A DNA stretch of 64,000 bases from Flavisolibacter ginsengisoli DSM 18119 (GCF_900129295.1 NZ_FQUU01000002.1:320488-384487), one strand, 5' to 3'. Shown: positions 26,786 through 35,939, counted from the first letter of the stretch. Program-made: numbers and translations. The notes: generated from the sequence alone by a model not told the origin.

Positions 26786-27691
26786 TCAGAAGTATCCGTT
26801 TATTTTACGGTCTTCCATGGCTGCCTCAGAAATCCTGTCATCTATTCGGGTTTCGCCTCTTTCGCTAATTCTTGTGGCAGTGATCTCTGCAATCACCTCA
26901 TCAAGCGTAATAGCGCGGCTTTCCACAGCAGCGGTGCATGTCATGTCACCAACAGTACGATACCTTACTCTTTTACGGGTAATGATGTCAGATGCTTCGA
27001 GTTTAATATGTTCAGATGCCGCTATAAGTTGCCCCTCATACTCCAGGATTTCTCTCTCATGTGAGAAGTAGATTGCGGGTAGCTCAATATTTTCTCTTTT
27101 GATATAATTCCACACATCCAATTCGGTCCAGTTGCTGATTGGGAATACCCTTACATTTTCTCCTTTGTTGATCTTTCCATTATACAAATTCCATAACTCA
27201 GGCCTTTGCTTACGCGGTTCCCATCCTCCAAACTCATCTCTTACAGAAAAGATCCTTTCTTTTGCACGGGCTTTTTCTTCATCCCGCCTGGCTCCCCCAA
27301 TACAAGCATCAAATTCAAACTCCTCTATTGTATCCAGGAGTGTAAATGTTTGCAGTGCATTACGACTGGCCAATTTTCCTGATTTTTCTTTCAATCCTTT
27401 TTTCTTAATAGTATCTGCAACTTTTCTAACTATAAGTCGCTCTCCAATTTTTTCAACCAGTTCATCTCGGAAAGCCAATGCTTCAGGAAAATTGTGACCT
27501 GTGTCAATATGTACTAATGGAAAAGGAAATGCACCCGGGCGAAAAGCTTTTAACGCCAGGTGAACAAGGGTAATGGAATCTTTGCCCCCTGAAAAAAGCA
27601 ATGCAGGGCGATCAAATTGTCCAGCTACTTCCCTTAAAATATAGATAGCTTCAGATTCCAGTTGTTCGAGATAATCCAGTTGATAACTCAT
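26786..27691 (-). CDS. cysD: Sulfate adenylyltransferase small subunit
   Basis: CysD (301 residues, family about 302) is a PP-loop ATP pyrophosphatase that adenylates sulfate. The PP-loop is LLFSGGKDSITLVHLA; further conserved parts are FPLVHIDTGHNFPEALAFRD, GARRDEEKARAKERIFS, and the C-terminal segment ERGETRIDDRISEAAMEDRK. It lies 8 bases behind cysH and 28 bases before cysN. Confidence 0.97.
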   Translation of the reverse strand: MSYQLDYLEQLESEAIYILREVAGQFDRPALLFSGGKDSITLVHLALKAFRPGAFPFPLVHIDTGHNFPEALAFRDELVEKIGERLIVRKVADTIKKKGLKEKSGKLASRNALQTFTLLDTIEEFEFDACIGGARRDEEKARAKERIFSVRDEFGGWEPRKQRPELWNLYNGKINKGENVRVFPISNWTELDVWNYIKRENIELPAIYFSHEREILEYEGQLIAASEHIKLEASDIITRKRVRYRTVGDMTCTAAVESRAITLDEVIAEITATRISERGETRIDDRISEAAMEDRKINGYF

Positions 27692-27699
27692 TGAAATAT

Positions 27700-28425
27700 T
27701 TATTTACTTACAATTGTGTGAACATGTAATCCACATTCTTTTTTACTTTCATCTTCCCACCACCATCTTCCCGCCCGAAAATCTTCTCCCGGTTTTATCG
27801 CCCGTGTGCATGGGGCACAGCCGATGCTTACATATCCCCGGTCATGCAATGCGTTGTATGGGATATTGTGTTCATCTATATAATTTCTAACCTGCTCTGT
27901 TGTCCAATCTAACAATGGATTGTATTTAATAATCTGGTTTGTATCATCCCATTCCAAAACTTCCAGGTCATTCCTGTTTGCGGAATGCTGTGCTCTAAGG
28001 CCAGTGACCCATACGGCATTGCCTTCCAGCGCAGATTTAAGGGGTTGAACCTTACGGATGGCACAACAATTTTTTCTAAGCTCCACGGACTGGTAAAAAG
28101 CATTAGGGCCATAGCTTGTAACAAACTGCTTCAGCTCAGCTTCATTAGGATAATAGGCTTGTATAGAAATGTCATACTGTTCAAGTGTCCTAGTCCACGT
28201 AGTGTATGTTTCAGGGAATAGACGACCTGTATCAAGGGTAAATATTTGAACAGGAGCCGACCGGCTTATTATATCTATGATTACCTGGTCCTCATAGCTA
28301 AAACTTGTTGAGAAAACAACTTTCCCCGGGAAAACTTCGCAAAGTTTTCTCAGGGTGTCAGATACAGATAACTGTAAAACAGTCTTTTTCAATGACAGGA
28401 AACTGTCATGTAATAAAACAGACAT
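27700..28425 (-). CDS. cysH: Adenylyl-sulfate (APS) reductase, assimilatory
   Basis: CysH (241 residues) reduces activated sulfate to sulfite with thioredoxin. Catalytic Cys231 lies in the C-terminal KECGLH. The additional Cys120-Cys121 and Cys203-Cys206 (NCCAIRK, GCAPCTR) are the ligands of the [4Fe-4S] cluster that marks the APS-using type rather than the PAPS type. This fits the absence of cysC in the operon. It is the first enzyme gene of the operon and lies 65 bases behind a seven-cysteine peptide and 240 bases behind the riboswitch terminator. Confidence 0.95.
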   Translation of the reverse strand: MSVLLHDSFLSLKKTVLQLSVSDTLRKLCEVFPGKVVFSTSFSYEDQVIIDIISRSAPVQIFTLDTGRLFPETYTTWTRTLEQYDISIQAYYPNEAELKQFVTSYGPNAFYQSVELRKNCCAIRKVQPLKSALEGNAVWVTGLRAQHSANRNDLEVLEWDDTNQIIKYNPLLDWTTEQVRNYIDEHNIPYNALHDRGYVSIGCAPCTRAIKPGEDFRAGRWWWEDESKKECGLHVHTIVSK

Positions 28426-28490
28426 ACTGTTAAGTATTAATTAGTAAACCAATAAATAGTAAGCAACCGGGAAAACTGCAGTGAAGGAAA

Positions 28491-28592
28491 CTACTGCATA
28501 CAACAGGAAGAATTACAGCAACAACAACAAGCATCCAAAGTATTGGAAGTATTGCTTGTAATCATTAAGATAAACATTGTTGCCTTTTTCAT
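28491..28592 (-). CDS. Cysteine-rich leader peptide of the sulfate assimilation operon
   Basis: The frame from ATG 28592 to TAG 28491 encodes 33 residues beginning MKKATMFILMITSNT and ending LDACCCCCNSSCCMQ. Seven of the last twelve residues are Cys, including five in a row. The stop lies 65 bases before cysH, between the riboswitch terminator and the first enzyme gene. A poly-Cys uORF is what a translation-based sensor of charged tRNA-Cys would look like; mycobacteria use comparable uORFs upstream of sulfur genes. The N-terminus is weakly hydrophobic. The function is inferred from position and composition only. Confidence 0.7.
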   Translation of the reverse strand: MKKATMFILMITSNTSNTLDACCCCCNSSCCMQ

Positions 28593-28663
28593 TTTAAATA
28601 TATTATACGTGATTGAATCCAATCACCCATCAAGACTTACCAGGAGCTTTATTGTAGCAGGGC

Positions 28664-28700
28664 TAAAAAAAAAGCACTCCTGATAAATCAGAAGTGCTTT
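28664..28700 (-). terminator. Riboswitch-linked terminator
   Basis: On the minus strand AAAGCACT..TGA pairs with TCA..AGTGCTTT (28671-28700, one mismatch), followed by nine or more T. It lies 38 bases behind the SAM-I aptamer, as the expression platform of a transcriptional off-switch. Confidence 0.88.
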
Positions 28701-28738
28701 AATTATGTAACAATTGTTAGAATAAATTAAGCATCTGA

Positions 28739-28850
28739 CTTATCTCTCCCGCTTGCGGGATGGAAGTAGCACCGTTTTCACTAATTCCTAAGAATCAGGA
28801 GCGGTTGCTAAGGTATCATCGGGCCAATTCCCTACACCTTTCTTGATAAG
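28739..28850 (-). ncRNA. SAM-I (S-box) riboswitch aptamer
   Basis: The minus strand shows the S-box core in order: CTTATCAAGAAAGGTGTAGG at the 5' side, GGCCCGATGATACC, TAGCAACCG, a variable hairpin, GGTGCTACTTCC, a CCCGC/GCGGG hairpin and the closing GAGAGATAAG that pairs with CTTATC of the P1 helix. These are the conserved S-adenosylmethionine-binding elements. High SAM should favour the downstream terminator and turn the operon off. A promoter with a perfect -7 box lies just upstream. Confidence 0.93.
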
Positions 28851-28868
28851 TAACTATAAGAACTGCTA

Positions 28869-28894
28869 CAAATGTAGGTTGAGATTTGACACAA
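28869..28894 (-). promoter_or_regulatory. Promoter of the riboswitch-cys operon
   Basis: On the minus strand TACATTTG (28876-28869) matches TAnnTTTG exactly. A TTG at 28894-28892 lies at the spacing of a Bacteroidota -33 element. The predicted start, about 28865, leaves the aptamer intact near the 5' end of the transcript. Confidence 0.75.
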
Positions 28895-28977
28895 CCATCA
28901 TTTATTTGCAGCTATTTTTTCAACAATGTTTCAATTATAGTTATGCCAATACCATTTTGCCAGCATTCGTATAGATT

Positions 28978-29256
28978 TTAACCTTTCTTAAACCTGTTGA
29001 CTTTGTTATTGGTTTTATCAAAATCATCTTTAGGTGTTGCGGGCTGGGGAACTGATTTCCTGTTAGAAGTTTGCGAACGGGAACGTGTGGCCTTTTTTAC
29101 TGTTGTACCAGAACTGCGGGTTGTTCTTGTAGCTACAGGCAATTCCACTTTGATCCATTCGCTTGATTTCTGTGCTGTCAGCATAACTGTTTCATCCTGG
29201 CACAAGGCAGTATAACTAGCCAGGCAAAAGAAAAATAATATTATTGATCTGATCAT
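28978..29256 (-). CDS. Small secreted basic protein of unknown function
   Basis: A 92-residue product with a signal peptide (MIRSIILFFFCLASYTALCQ). The mature part is a low-complexity basic chain rich in Thr, Arg, Ser and Lys (TRTTRSSGTTVKKATRSRSQ). No domain is recognised. The gene starts 3 bases behind the PKD/DUF5683-like gene on the same strand, so it is probably the third gene of that operon. Confidence 0.6.
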   Translation of the reverse strand: MIRSIILFFFCLASYTALCQDETVMLTAQKSSEWIKVELPVATRTTRSSGTTVKKATRSRSQTSNRKSVPQPATPKDDFDKTNNKVNRFKKG

Positions 29257-29259
29257 AGA

Positions 29260-30525
29260 TTAAAAATTTAAATGAACACCAGCAATAAAACTACGTCCAT
29301 CAGAAGAAATTATAGGTTGAAAACTGATGCCCCCCTCAGCCTTCCAGGCTCTTTTATTTTTATTACCTTTTAAGAAAGTATATACCATGTCTGCAACTAA
29401 TATACCCGCACTAACTCCGGAAAGTATAAAAAAGTTATTCCTTGAGTTTTTTGAATCCGATAAATATTGAGTTGCTTCGGCCTGGTTATAACCTCTTACA
29501 CCAATTATATTTCCATCTGCATCTAATTGGAATTCGCGATATTGAGCCAATTGTAAATATTTATTATACTCCCTACTGGATTTCAATTTATAATATACAG
29601 CGCCTCCGATTGATCCTGCATATAAAGCTGTTATGATAAAAACCTTTGGATTTCTCTCATTTCCATAATGGTCTCCGCTTACAAAATAATGTCCTAATCC
29701 TGGAAGTAATATATTAACAAGTGCGTTTCCAGGCCCGCCTTTTAAAGGAGGCATTTCATATTGAACAGGCTTTCGAACTACATTGCTATCCTTTTTTTTT
29801 ATGGTATTGCCCGCATTAGTTATTGGTTGAGCATTTGTGGAAGCTGCTTTTACCGAAATTGTACAAAGGTCAGTTGCCCGGGTGCCCTTATCATCAGTAA
29901 CAGCTAATTCAAAAGTATAAATTCCCGGCTGGTAGTTGCCTGTAACATAAGATTTATATGATGCTGGTGAAGCTATATTCAGGTTAGTAGGCCCCGACAA
30001 CTGCCGCCATTGCACTGCAACAATTTTCCCATCCTCGTCAAAAGAGCGTATACCATCTAGAATTACTACCAGGTTCAATGGCAACTGTATGGATATATTT
30101 CCACCGGCATTAGCTTTTGGAGGTATATTGAGGGGAAGTGGTGGAACTTCTATTTTAGCAACAGGTTTTTGATAGTTCACTAAAACCTTTGCCTGTAATT
30201 CATCACCATTTTTCAAGGTACCTGGAGCTGGCTTCCAGGAATAACTATATGTTTTTTCTGTTTGAATATCGGCACTGTCTGTCAAAATAGCCTTTGAAAA
30301 CACTTCTTCAATATCCTCACCTCTTTTTCGATAAATCATTAACTGGATAGATTCGTATCTCAGGCTATCACCATTCCTGTTTAATTTATACCTCACTCTG
30401 AATTGAGAAGAATTTTCTTTTTCAATGTTTACATTATTGACAATTTCCTGTGCCTTGATGGCCGATAGCCATAGCAGAAATACCAGGCAAAGCAACATTG
30501 CTTTATTTAATTTGAATAGCTGCAT
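29260..30525 (-). CDS. PKD-domain exported protein with C-terminal DUF5683-like membrane part
   Basis: The 421-residue protein starts with a signal peptide (MQLFKLNKAMLLCLVF then LLWLSAIKA). A beta-rich N-terminal half of about 120 residues is followed by a PKD/REJ-type fold (VILDGIRSFDEDGKIVAVQW, YTFELAVTDDKGTRATD). The C-terminal third has LVNILLPGLGHYFVSGDHYG and two hydrophobic segments, resembling DUF5683 proteins of Bacteroidota. The function is unknown, probably envelope-associated. I start at ATG 30525, which overlaps the end of the upstream PKD lipoprotein gene by 23 bases. Confidence 0.75.
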   Translation of the reverse strand: MQLFKLNKAMLLCLVFLLWLSAIKAQEIVNNVNIEKENSSQFRVRYKLNRNGDSLRYESIQLMIYRKRGEDIEEVFSKAILTDSADIQTEKTYSYSWKPAPGTLKNGDELQAKVLVNYQKPVAKIEVPPLPLNIPPKANAGGNISIQLPLNLVVILDGIRSFDEDGKIVAVQWRQLSGPTNLNIASPASYKSYVTGNYQPGIYTFELAVTDDKGTRATDLCTISVKAASTNAQPITNAGNTIKKKDSNVVRKPVQYEMPPLKGGPGNALVNILLPGLGHYFVSGDHYGNERNPKVFIITALYAGSIGGAVYYKLKSSREYNKYLQLAQYREFQLDADGNIIGVRGYNQAEATQYLSDSKNSRNNFFILSGVSAGILVADMVYTFLKGNKNKRAWKAEGGISFQPIISSDGRSFIAGVHLNF

Positions 30526-32470
30526 CGCCCGAGGTTTTTGAAAGTATAATATCATTATCTGTTCCAGACAATTTCAAAATATCAAGTGAAGAAGGATTGG
30601 CAAGACCGGGAATAATGGAATAATTCAATGTAGTACCTCCATTGATAGGGATCTTTAATAACCGGCCGACATGAATAGCCCAGATATTACCACTTCCATC
30701 CAGTTCAAAAACCCTGGGTGGGCCAGCCAGCAATCCCCCTGTATTTGTGGCGTTATAATTTCCCAACACGGTGCCGGACCTATTTACACGCATAATGCCT
30801 GAAACTGTAGTAAAGAATATGTCACCATTGGGCTGTACCTGAATATCGGACGCACCATTACTCATACCCTTGACATCGACAGTATTAATTTCTGAACTAT
30901 TTGTATTGATATAATACAAAACATCCTTGTTAGAAGCTATTAACCAAATTCGCTCTGTGGTACCATCATACGCAAGCGAAGAGAAATGAGTATTTTTCAG
31001 GTTAATAAGTTTATTGTTTTTCCTCACTTCCCTATCTCCAATTGTCCATAAGTTACCTGCTTTATCAACTGCCATTGAAGTGATGGTGGTATTGCGGTCA
31101 AACCCTGTTTCATCAAAAAAAGAATTCCAAGTTAAACCTGACCTATCCAATTTTGCTATTTCCTTTTTTCCATATACCCAGAGATCATTATTGACATCAG
31201 TAAATAGGGAGGTCTCATTATTAAAAGCCAGGGAACCAGGCAGATTTATCGCATTTGACCAATGACCGGCCGTATCTGTTTTATATAATTTACCGTTGGT
31301 ACCCAGGAAATAGATTTCCTGGGCGGAAAACACTTCAACATCAGCAAAACTGGTATTAGGCGCATTATTTATCTCTTTGTAACTAGGAACATTCAGTGTT
31401 GTACTAAAACTATATTCACCACAGGAATTTTTTGCACCCAGTGTAAGAGTATAAACACCTGGATTGGTGTATATTTTTTTTCCAGGATTTTGTTGATCGG
31501 AAGTAGTGCCATCACCAAAATCCCAGCTATAGCTTGTAGCATTGATCACTGGCTCACGTTTAAAATCAAATTCCAGGTCGTCTGATGTATAACTCCATTC
31601 ATTATTTGGTAACACACCCACTGCATTGATCTTAACCTGGGTAGATAACCTGACAGTATCACAACCATTTTTATTGACAACAGTAACCGTCATTTTATAG
31701 GACCCGCTATTGGGATAAGTATAACTAATATGAGGCGACGATGAAAATGCCTCCGGTAAAACTGTTCCATTTCCAAAATCCCATTGATACCAGGCACCGT
31801 TTTTTGTTGCAGAAGCATCAACGTCAATTGTAGAACAACCAGATTGTGTAACCTTTTGAGAGGGTATCGGTTTATTGCATACAGGGATCGTTGCAATGAA
31901 ATAATTAATACCACAGGCATTCGTAGCCTTTAATGTTACAGTATACTTCCCATCATAAGAATATATCTTATTAACAGTAGTAGAACTGGAAGTGCTTTTA
32001 GTACTATCTCCAAAATCCCAGACATAGGTAACCTGCGATGAACTTGTAGTTGCATTAGTAAATTGAACCGTAGAATCATTTAACAGCTTGTATGAAAACT
32101 TTACATCTGCCAGGCACCGGCTGATCTTTATATCATCAGTCCAATAGGCTTCCCCACAGTCATTAGTCACCGTATACTTGACCCTGTAACTGTTATCTGC
32201 TGTATTTGTATTTTGTGCCGGGTATTTATGTGATGGAGGAATTTCACCATCGAAGGTTGTGCCATCACCAAAATCCCAATGATGGGAAGTTATTTTGCCG
32301 TTAAATGAAGAGATGGATGAAAAACTAACTTCAAGCGTGCTTGGATTAACATTGTAAGCTACAAAATCCACATAAGGAATAAAACAGGTTTCCTTAGGGG
32401 TATCAATAAATTTTTTACACCCCATAAAAAGGATGCAAACGGTTATGAAAATCAGTTTGCTAATTTTCAT
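30503..32470 (-). CDS. Multi-PKD-domain lipoprotein with C-terminal propeller-like repeats
   Basis: The 655-residue protein begins MKISKLIFITVCILFMGC, a lipoprotein signal with the acylated Cys at position 18. The first half carries about four PKD domains, each with the WDFGDGT/YSYPGxYTVTL pattern (SSHHWDFGDGTTFDG-type units near residues 60, 145, 230 and 315). The second half (about 370-650) has repeated LWxxGxxxxxKL motifs that suggest a beta propeller of the two-component-regulator type. The longer frame starts with TTG. It is divergent from the kinase-like gene at 32685. Confidence 0.82.
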   Translation of the reverse strand: MKISKLIFITVCILFMGCKKFIDTPKETCFIPYVDFVAYNVNPSTLEVSFSSISSFNGKITSHHWDFGDGTTFDGEIPPSHKYPAQNTNTADNSYRVKYTVTNDCGEAYWTDDIKISRCLADVKFSYKLLNDSTVQFTNATTSSSQVTYVWDFGDSTKSTSSSTTVNKIYSYDGKYTVTLKATNACGINYFIATIPVCNKPIPSQKVTQSGCSTIDVDASATKNGAWYQWDFGNGTVLPEAFSSSPHISYTYPNSGSYKMTVTVVNKNGCDTVRLSTQVKINAVGVLPNNEWSYTSDDLEFDFKREPVINATSYSWDFGDGTTSDQQNPGKKIYTNPGVYTLTLGAKNSCGEYSFSTTLNVPSYKEINNAPNTSFADVEVFSAQEIYFLGTNGKLYKTDTAGHWSNAINLPGSLAFNNETSLFTDVNNDLWVYGKKEIAKLDRSGLTWNSFFDETGFDRNTTITSMAVDKAGNLWTIGDREVRKNNKLINLKNTHFSSLAYDGTTERIWLIASNKDVLYYINTNSSEINTVDVKGMSNGASDIQVQPNGDIFFTTVSGIMRVNRSGTVLGNYNATNTGGLLAGPPRVFELDGSGNIWAIHVGRLLKIPINGGTTLNYSIIPGLANPSSLDILKLSGTDNDIILSKTSGDAAIQIK

Positions 32471-32684
32471 AACGCTGGTATTCAATTAGTTTTGTTTCCA
32501 CAGGATTCATATTATTAATGTTAAATTGCATCCTACCCTGGCTGGCAATGGTGAAAATTGCTTGCATGTAAAGAATGGTGTTTAAAAAGTTGGTATCATT
32601 CATGTACAGAAAAAATTATACCACTTTATGGCGGTAATTTTTTACTTGTTACCATAGTTTACCCTGAAAAACGAAACCCTTATC

Positions 32685-34763
32685 ATGTCTTTACCATCAG
32701 TTGAGCAATATTCCCGTGTTATTGAAAGAAAAGATCCAACTACACTTTCCACACTTTTTGATCATGAATTCAAGTATACAGATACAGGTTTTGGTAAAGA
32801 GTATTCCTTTAAGGTTGGCACTTCAGCAGTAGTATTTAAAGCTGTTAAGGAGGGCAAAACCTATGCAGTTCGGTGTTTTTTAAGAGGAGAACTGGAGACT
32901 TTCAAAAGATATGAACTACTTTCTGCATTCCTAGCAGAAAAAGATCCGTCCTGGCGTGTAAACTTTGAATTTCTTGACAATGAGGTTTTAATTGATGGTC
33001 ATTATTATCCAGTGGTTAAAATGGATTGGGACGAAGGCGAACCCCTTCACCGGTTCATTGATAGGTATATGTCTGATTACCAGGTACTTTCCCTTCTTCA
33101 ACAAAAATTGGTGGAACTCTCAGCCGAACTTGAAAAAGCAGGTGTAGGGCATGGAGACCTTAAATACAATAATATTCTCATCCATCCGGATGCAGCAGGA
33201 TTTACGATTAAGCTGATAGATTATGATTCTATGTTTATTCCCGCTTTTCGGGGTAGAAAAAACCTCGAAACAGGAAGCCCGGGCTTCCAACCTTTAAAAA
33301 GGCTGTCTTCTCATTTTTTTGAATCTATAGATCGATTTTCTTTCTGGGTAATGCTTACCACTCTTGAAGCTGTAAAAGCAGACCAAAACATTTGGGAAAA
33401 TATTGAACAAGGTGGATTCAACAATGAACATTCCTTGTTTACGGCATCTGATTTTTTTAATCCTTCCGCATCAAAAACAATTCAGAAATTAAAGGGATTC
33501 AAAAATGAGGACCTGGATTTTTACCTTGATAAACTTGTAAGTTTTAGTCAATACAGTGACCTGAATTCTATAGAAAAACCTAAGCTATACAAAGATGTTT
33601 CAGGCATACCTGTATCTCATCAAAAATTGGCATTACCTAAAGCTCCAATAGAAAAAATTAAAGAACCGCAAGAATTAACTCAGACATTTGAATTTGAAAT
33701 TAAGAGTATACCATCAGGTAAAGACGTATTGGTTAATGATGTAAAGAGAGGCATTACACCTTTAAGAATTAGCCTGTTTAAAAAAGAATATGATCATGTA
33801 ACAATTACTAATGGCGTAAAGAAGATAAATGTTCCGATACATGATAATAAAAAAGTCTATGAATTTGATTTTACAGAAAAAGAATTAATTACCCCTGCCC
33901 AAATAACAGAACAGGATGAAATCCTGGAGTTTAAGGCTGATCGGTATAATATACGGGAAGGCGAATTAGCCACCATTAACTGGAAAGTAAGAGGCAATAG
34001 CAAAATACATATCTCCAATATGGGAGAAGTAGCAGAAAAGACAGGTACAAAAAAAGTGGCACTCAGGAATACAACTGATTATGTATTGACCATTGGTTCA
34101 AAAAACCGTTCACTTACTATAAATGTTCAACCCAGGCCGGAGCCAATTATTCCCCAAGTACCTCCTCCTTTTAAGGAACCTGGTTCAAATAAACAACCTT
34201 ACACTATTCCAGTACCTGCATCCTCATCAAAAAAAGTTTTCCAATGGAAAATGTTTGTAATTGTTTTTTTGGTGGTGCTTGCAATTAGTTACCTGTTGTT
34301 TAATTATAATTCAGGAAATAAAAATAATTCTCAGGTTGTTACTTCCAACAAAAAAGCTGTTTCTGTTCCGGTAGCATCAATGACCAAGCCAGTATTATTT
34401 AGCAAAACCAAAGTAACCAACTTCCTGGAAAACCTTTATGCATCATACAATAAAAGAGATATCCAGTCTATAATGAGTTTCTATTCTCCTAAGATCAATG
34501 AGTATTATAGTTCCGGCCAAATAAATAAAGATTCACTACAGGTTCTTATTAATGACCTTTTTATTACGCCGGCTTCCTATAAATGCATACCAGATTTTTC
34601 GAGTTTAGTAATTCAACCTGGCGATGAAACATGCCAGGTCATTATAACAATTAATGAAAAATTGAAAAAGAAAAGGAGAAGCAGGACAGAAAATTATAAC
34701 ACAACGATAAAGTATACAATTGACCCTTCCTTTAAAATAATGGGTGAAAGAACAGGGAATTAA
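32685..34763 (+). CDS. Kinase-like, PEGA and NTF2-like membrane protein
   Basis: This 692-residue protein has a protein-kinase-like domain (about 1-290), a PEGA domain (about 335-405: IKSIPSGKDVLVNDVKRGIT), an Ig-like strand region (about 410-490), one membrane helix near 520-541 and an extracytoplasmic NTF2-like domain. In the kinase part the catalytic loop is HGDLKYNN (Asp158, Lys160, Asn163) and the metal-binding Asp179 is in IDYD, but the beta-3 Lys is replaced by Arg63 (AVRCF). It may be a weakly active or atypical kinase. It is divergent from the PKD operon. The cytoplasmic and periplasmic ends suggest a signalling or sensing role. Confidence 0.8.
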   Translation: MSLPSVEQYSRVIERKDPTTLSTLFDHEFKYTDTGFGKEYSFKVGTSAVVFKAVKEGKTYAVRCFLRGELETFKRYELLSAFLAEKDPSWRVNFEFLDNEVLIDGHYYPVVKMDWDEGEPLHRFIDRYMSDYQVLSLLQQKLVELSAELEKAGVGHGDLKYNNILIHPDAAGFTIKLIDYDSMFIPAFRGRKNLETGSPGFQPLKRLSSHFFESIDRFSFWVMLTTLEAVKADQNIWENIEQGGFNNEHSLFTASDFFNPSASKTIQKLKGFKNEDLDFYLDKLVSFSQYSDLNSIEKPKLYKDVSGIPVSHQKLALPKAPIEKIKEPQELTQTFEFEIKSIPSGKDVLVNDVKRGITPLRISLFKKEYDHVTITNGVKKINVPIHDNKKVYEFDFTEKELITPAQITEQDEILEFKADRYNIREGELATINWKVRGNSKIHISNMGEVAEKTGTKKVALRNTTDYVLTIGSKNRSLTINVQPRPEPIIPQVPPPFKEPGSNKQPYTIPVPASSSKKVFQWKMFVIVFLVVLAISYLLFNYNSGNKNNSQVVTSNKKAVSVPVASMTKPVLFSKTKVTNFLENLYASYNKRDIQSIMSFYSPKINEYYSSGQINKDSLQVLINDLFITPASYKCIPDFSSLVIQPGDETCQVIITINEKLKKKRRSRTENYNTTIKYTIDPSFKIMGERTGN

Positions 34764-34899
34764 AATTCTACCCCGTCAGGGATTTGTAAACACTTCCGTT
34801 GGATCACATATTTTAAATAGCAATTGGCATATTGTTTTCAAAATCACCCTTATATTTCTATTTATTACAAAAACGGAAATCCAGTTAATCAAAAGATAG

Positions 34900-35415
34900 A
34901 TGAAGAGAATATTGTTGCTTTCTGACACTCATGGCTTTTTAGATGAATCGGTTTTTATACACGCAGAACCTTGTGATGAAATATGGCATGCTGGTGACTT
35001 TGGAACAATTGAAATAGCTGACAGGTTAATCAACTTTGGAAAAGAAAACAATAAGAACATTGTTGTCAGAGGTGTATATGGAAATATTGACGGGTATGAT
35101 GTAAGAAGTGTATATCCCGAAAAGTTAACCTGGCAATGTGAAGATGTCAAAATTTATATGAAGCATATTGGTGGTTACCCTGGGAAATATGCACCAGGTG
35201 TAAAACAGGAGATCAGGGATAATCAAGCAAAACTTTTTATTTCCGGGCATTCACATATATTAAAAGTTATTTACGATGATAAAATTGATTGTCTTCATAT
35301 GAACCCAGGAGCTGCCGGAAAGCAAGGGTGGCATAAAGTACGTACCCTATTGCGGTTTAATATAGATGGCGCTGATATAAAAAATTGTGAGGTGATAGAG
35401 CTAGGTGCACGTTAA
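34900..35415 (+). CDS. Metallophosphoesterase, YfcE/MJ0936 family
   Basis: A 171-residue calcineurin-type phosphodiesterase. All metal-binding blocks are visible: LLSDTHGF (D-x-H), WHAGDFG (GD), VRGVYGNID (GN-x-D), and ISGHSHI (GH-x-H). Members hydrolyse phosphodiester bonds with Mn or Ni; the physiological substrate is not known. Single gene, closed by a bidirectional hairpin at 35420. Confidence 0.92.
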   Translation: MKRILLLSDTHGFLDESVFIHAEPCDEIWHAGDFGTIEIADRLINFGKENNKNIVVRGVYGNIDGYDVRSVYPEKLTWQCEDVKIYMKHIGGYPGKYAPGVKQEIRDNQAKLFISGHSHILKVIYDDKIDCLHMNPGAAGKQGWHKVRTLLRFNIDGADIKNCEVIELGAR

Positions 35416-35419
35416 CGTT

Positions 35420-35443
35420 AAAAGCCGGGAATACCCGGCTTTT
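35420..35443. terminator. Bidirectional terminator between convergent genes
   Basis: A perfect 10-bp stem AAAAGCCGGG/CCCGGCTTTT with a four-base loop lies between the 35415 and 35466 stop codons. A/T runs on both sides let it serve both genes. Confidence 0.85.
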
Positions 35444-35465
35444 CAATTTCTTTAATTATATTATT

Positions 35466-35939
35466 TTAATACCAGCCCCTACCGGCACCAATTTCGCGGA
35501 AAGGCCATGGTATTGATGCAAGGATGATCAATAATGCCAAGAAGTAGAAAATAAGGGTTCTACGATGTTTTGCTTTGTCACTAATCCGTTTTTTGCCCTG
35601 GGCTTTTCCAATATGTAATAATATGATTGCTATCAACATGCCAACAAGGTGTTCAACACCATAAAATCTAGTCAAAGGATCTTTCATTGCATTACTCATC
35701 CCGCCTGCCGACTCTATCATTTTATAACCATGTGCACCAAAATACCATAGGACTATGCCAATTACCAACATTAAATCCGCAGAAATAGTAAGTAGCAAAC
35801 CAAGGCGGTTATCAGTTCTTATATAGGGACGGTTGCCAGCAATCAGGCTATTTATAATGGCAAATAGAAGTAATAATAAAACAACCCACCGACCAATGCT
35901 ATGCACATGTAGTAAAATGTTGTATAAACTTGTATCCAT
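35466..35939 (-). CDS. Four-helix membrane protein of unknown function
   Basis: The 157-residue protein (ATG 35939; an upstream in-frame extension to 35990 is unlikely) has four hydrophobic helices. The first contains HVHSIGRWVVLLLLL and the third RFYGVEHLVGMLIAIILLHIG, so at least two His residues sit in membrane segments, reminiscent of small b-type cytochrome-like proteins. Heme binding is only a possibility. No clear family name. It converges on the metallophosphoesterase gene. Confidence 0.7.
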   Translation of the reverse strand: MDTSLYNILLHVHSIGRWVVLLLLLFAIINSLIAGNRPYIRTDNRLGLLLTISADLMLVIGIVLWYFGAHGYKMIESAGGMSNAMKDPLTRFYGVEHLVGMLIAIILLHIGKAQGKKRISDKAKHRRTLIFYFLALLIILASIPWPFREIGAGRGWY

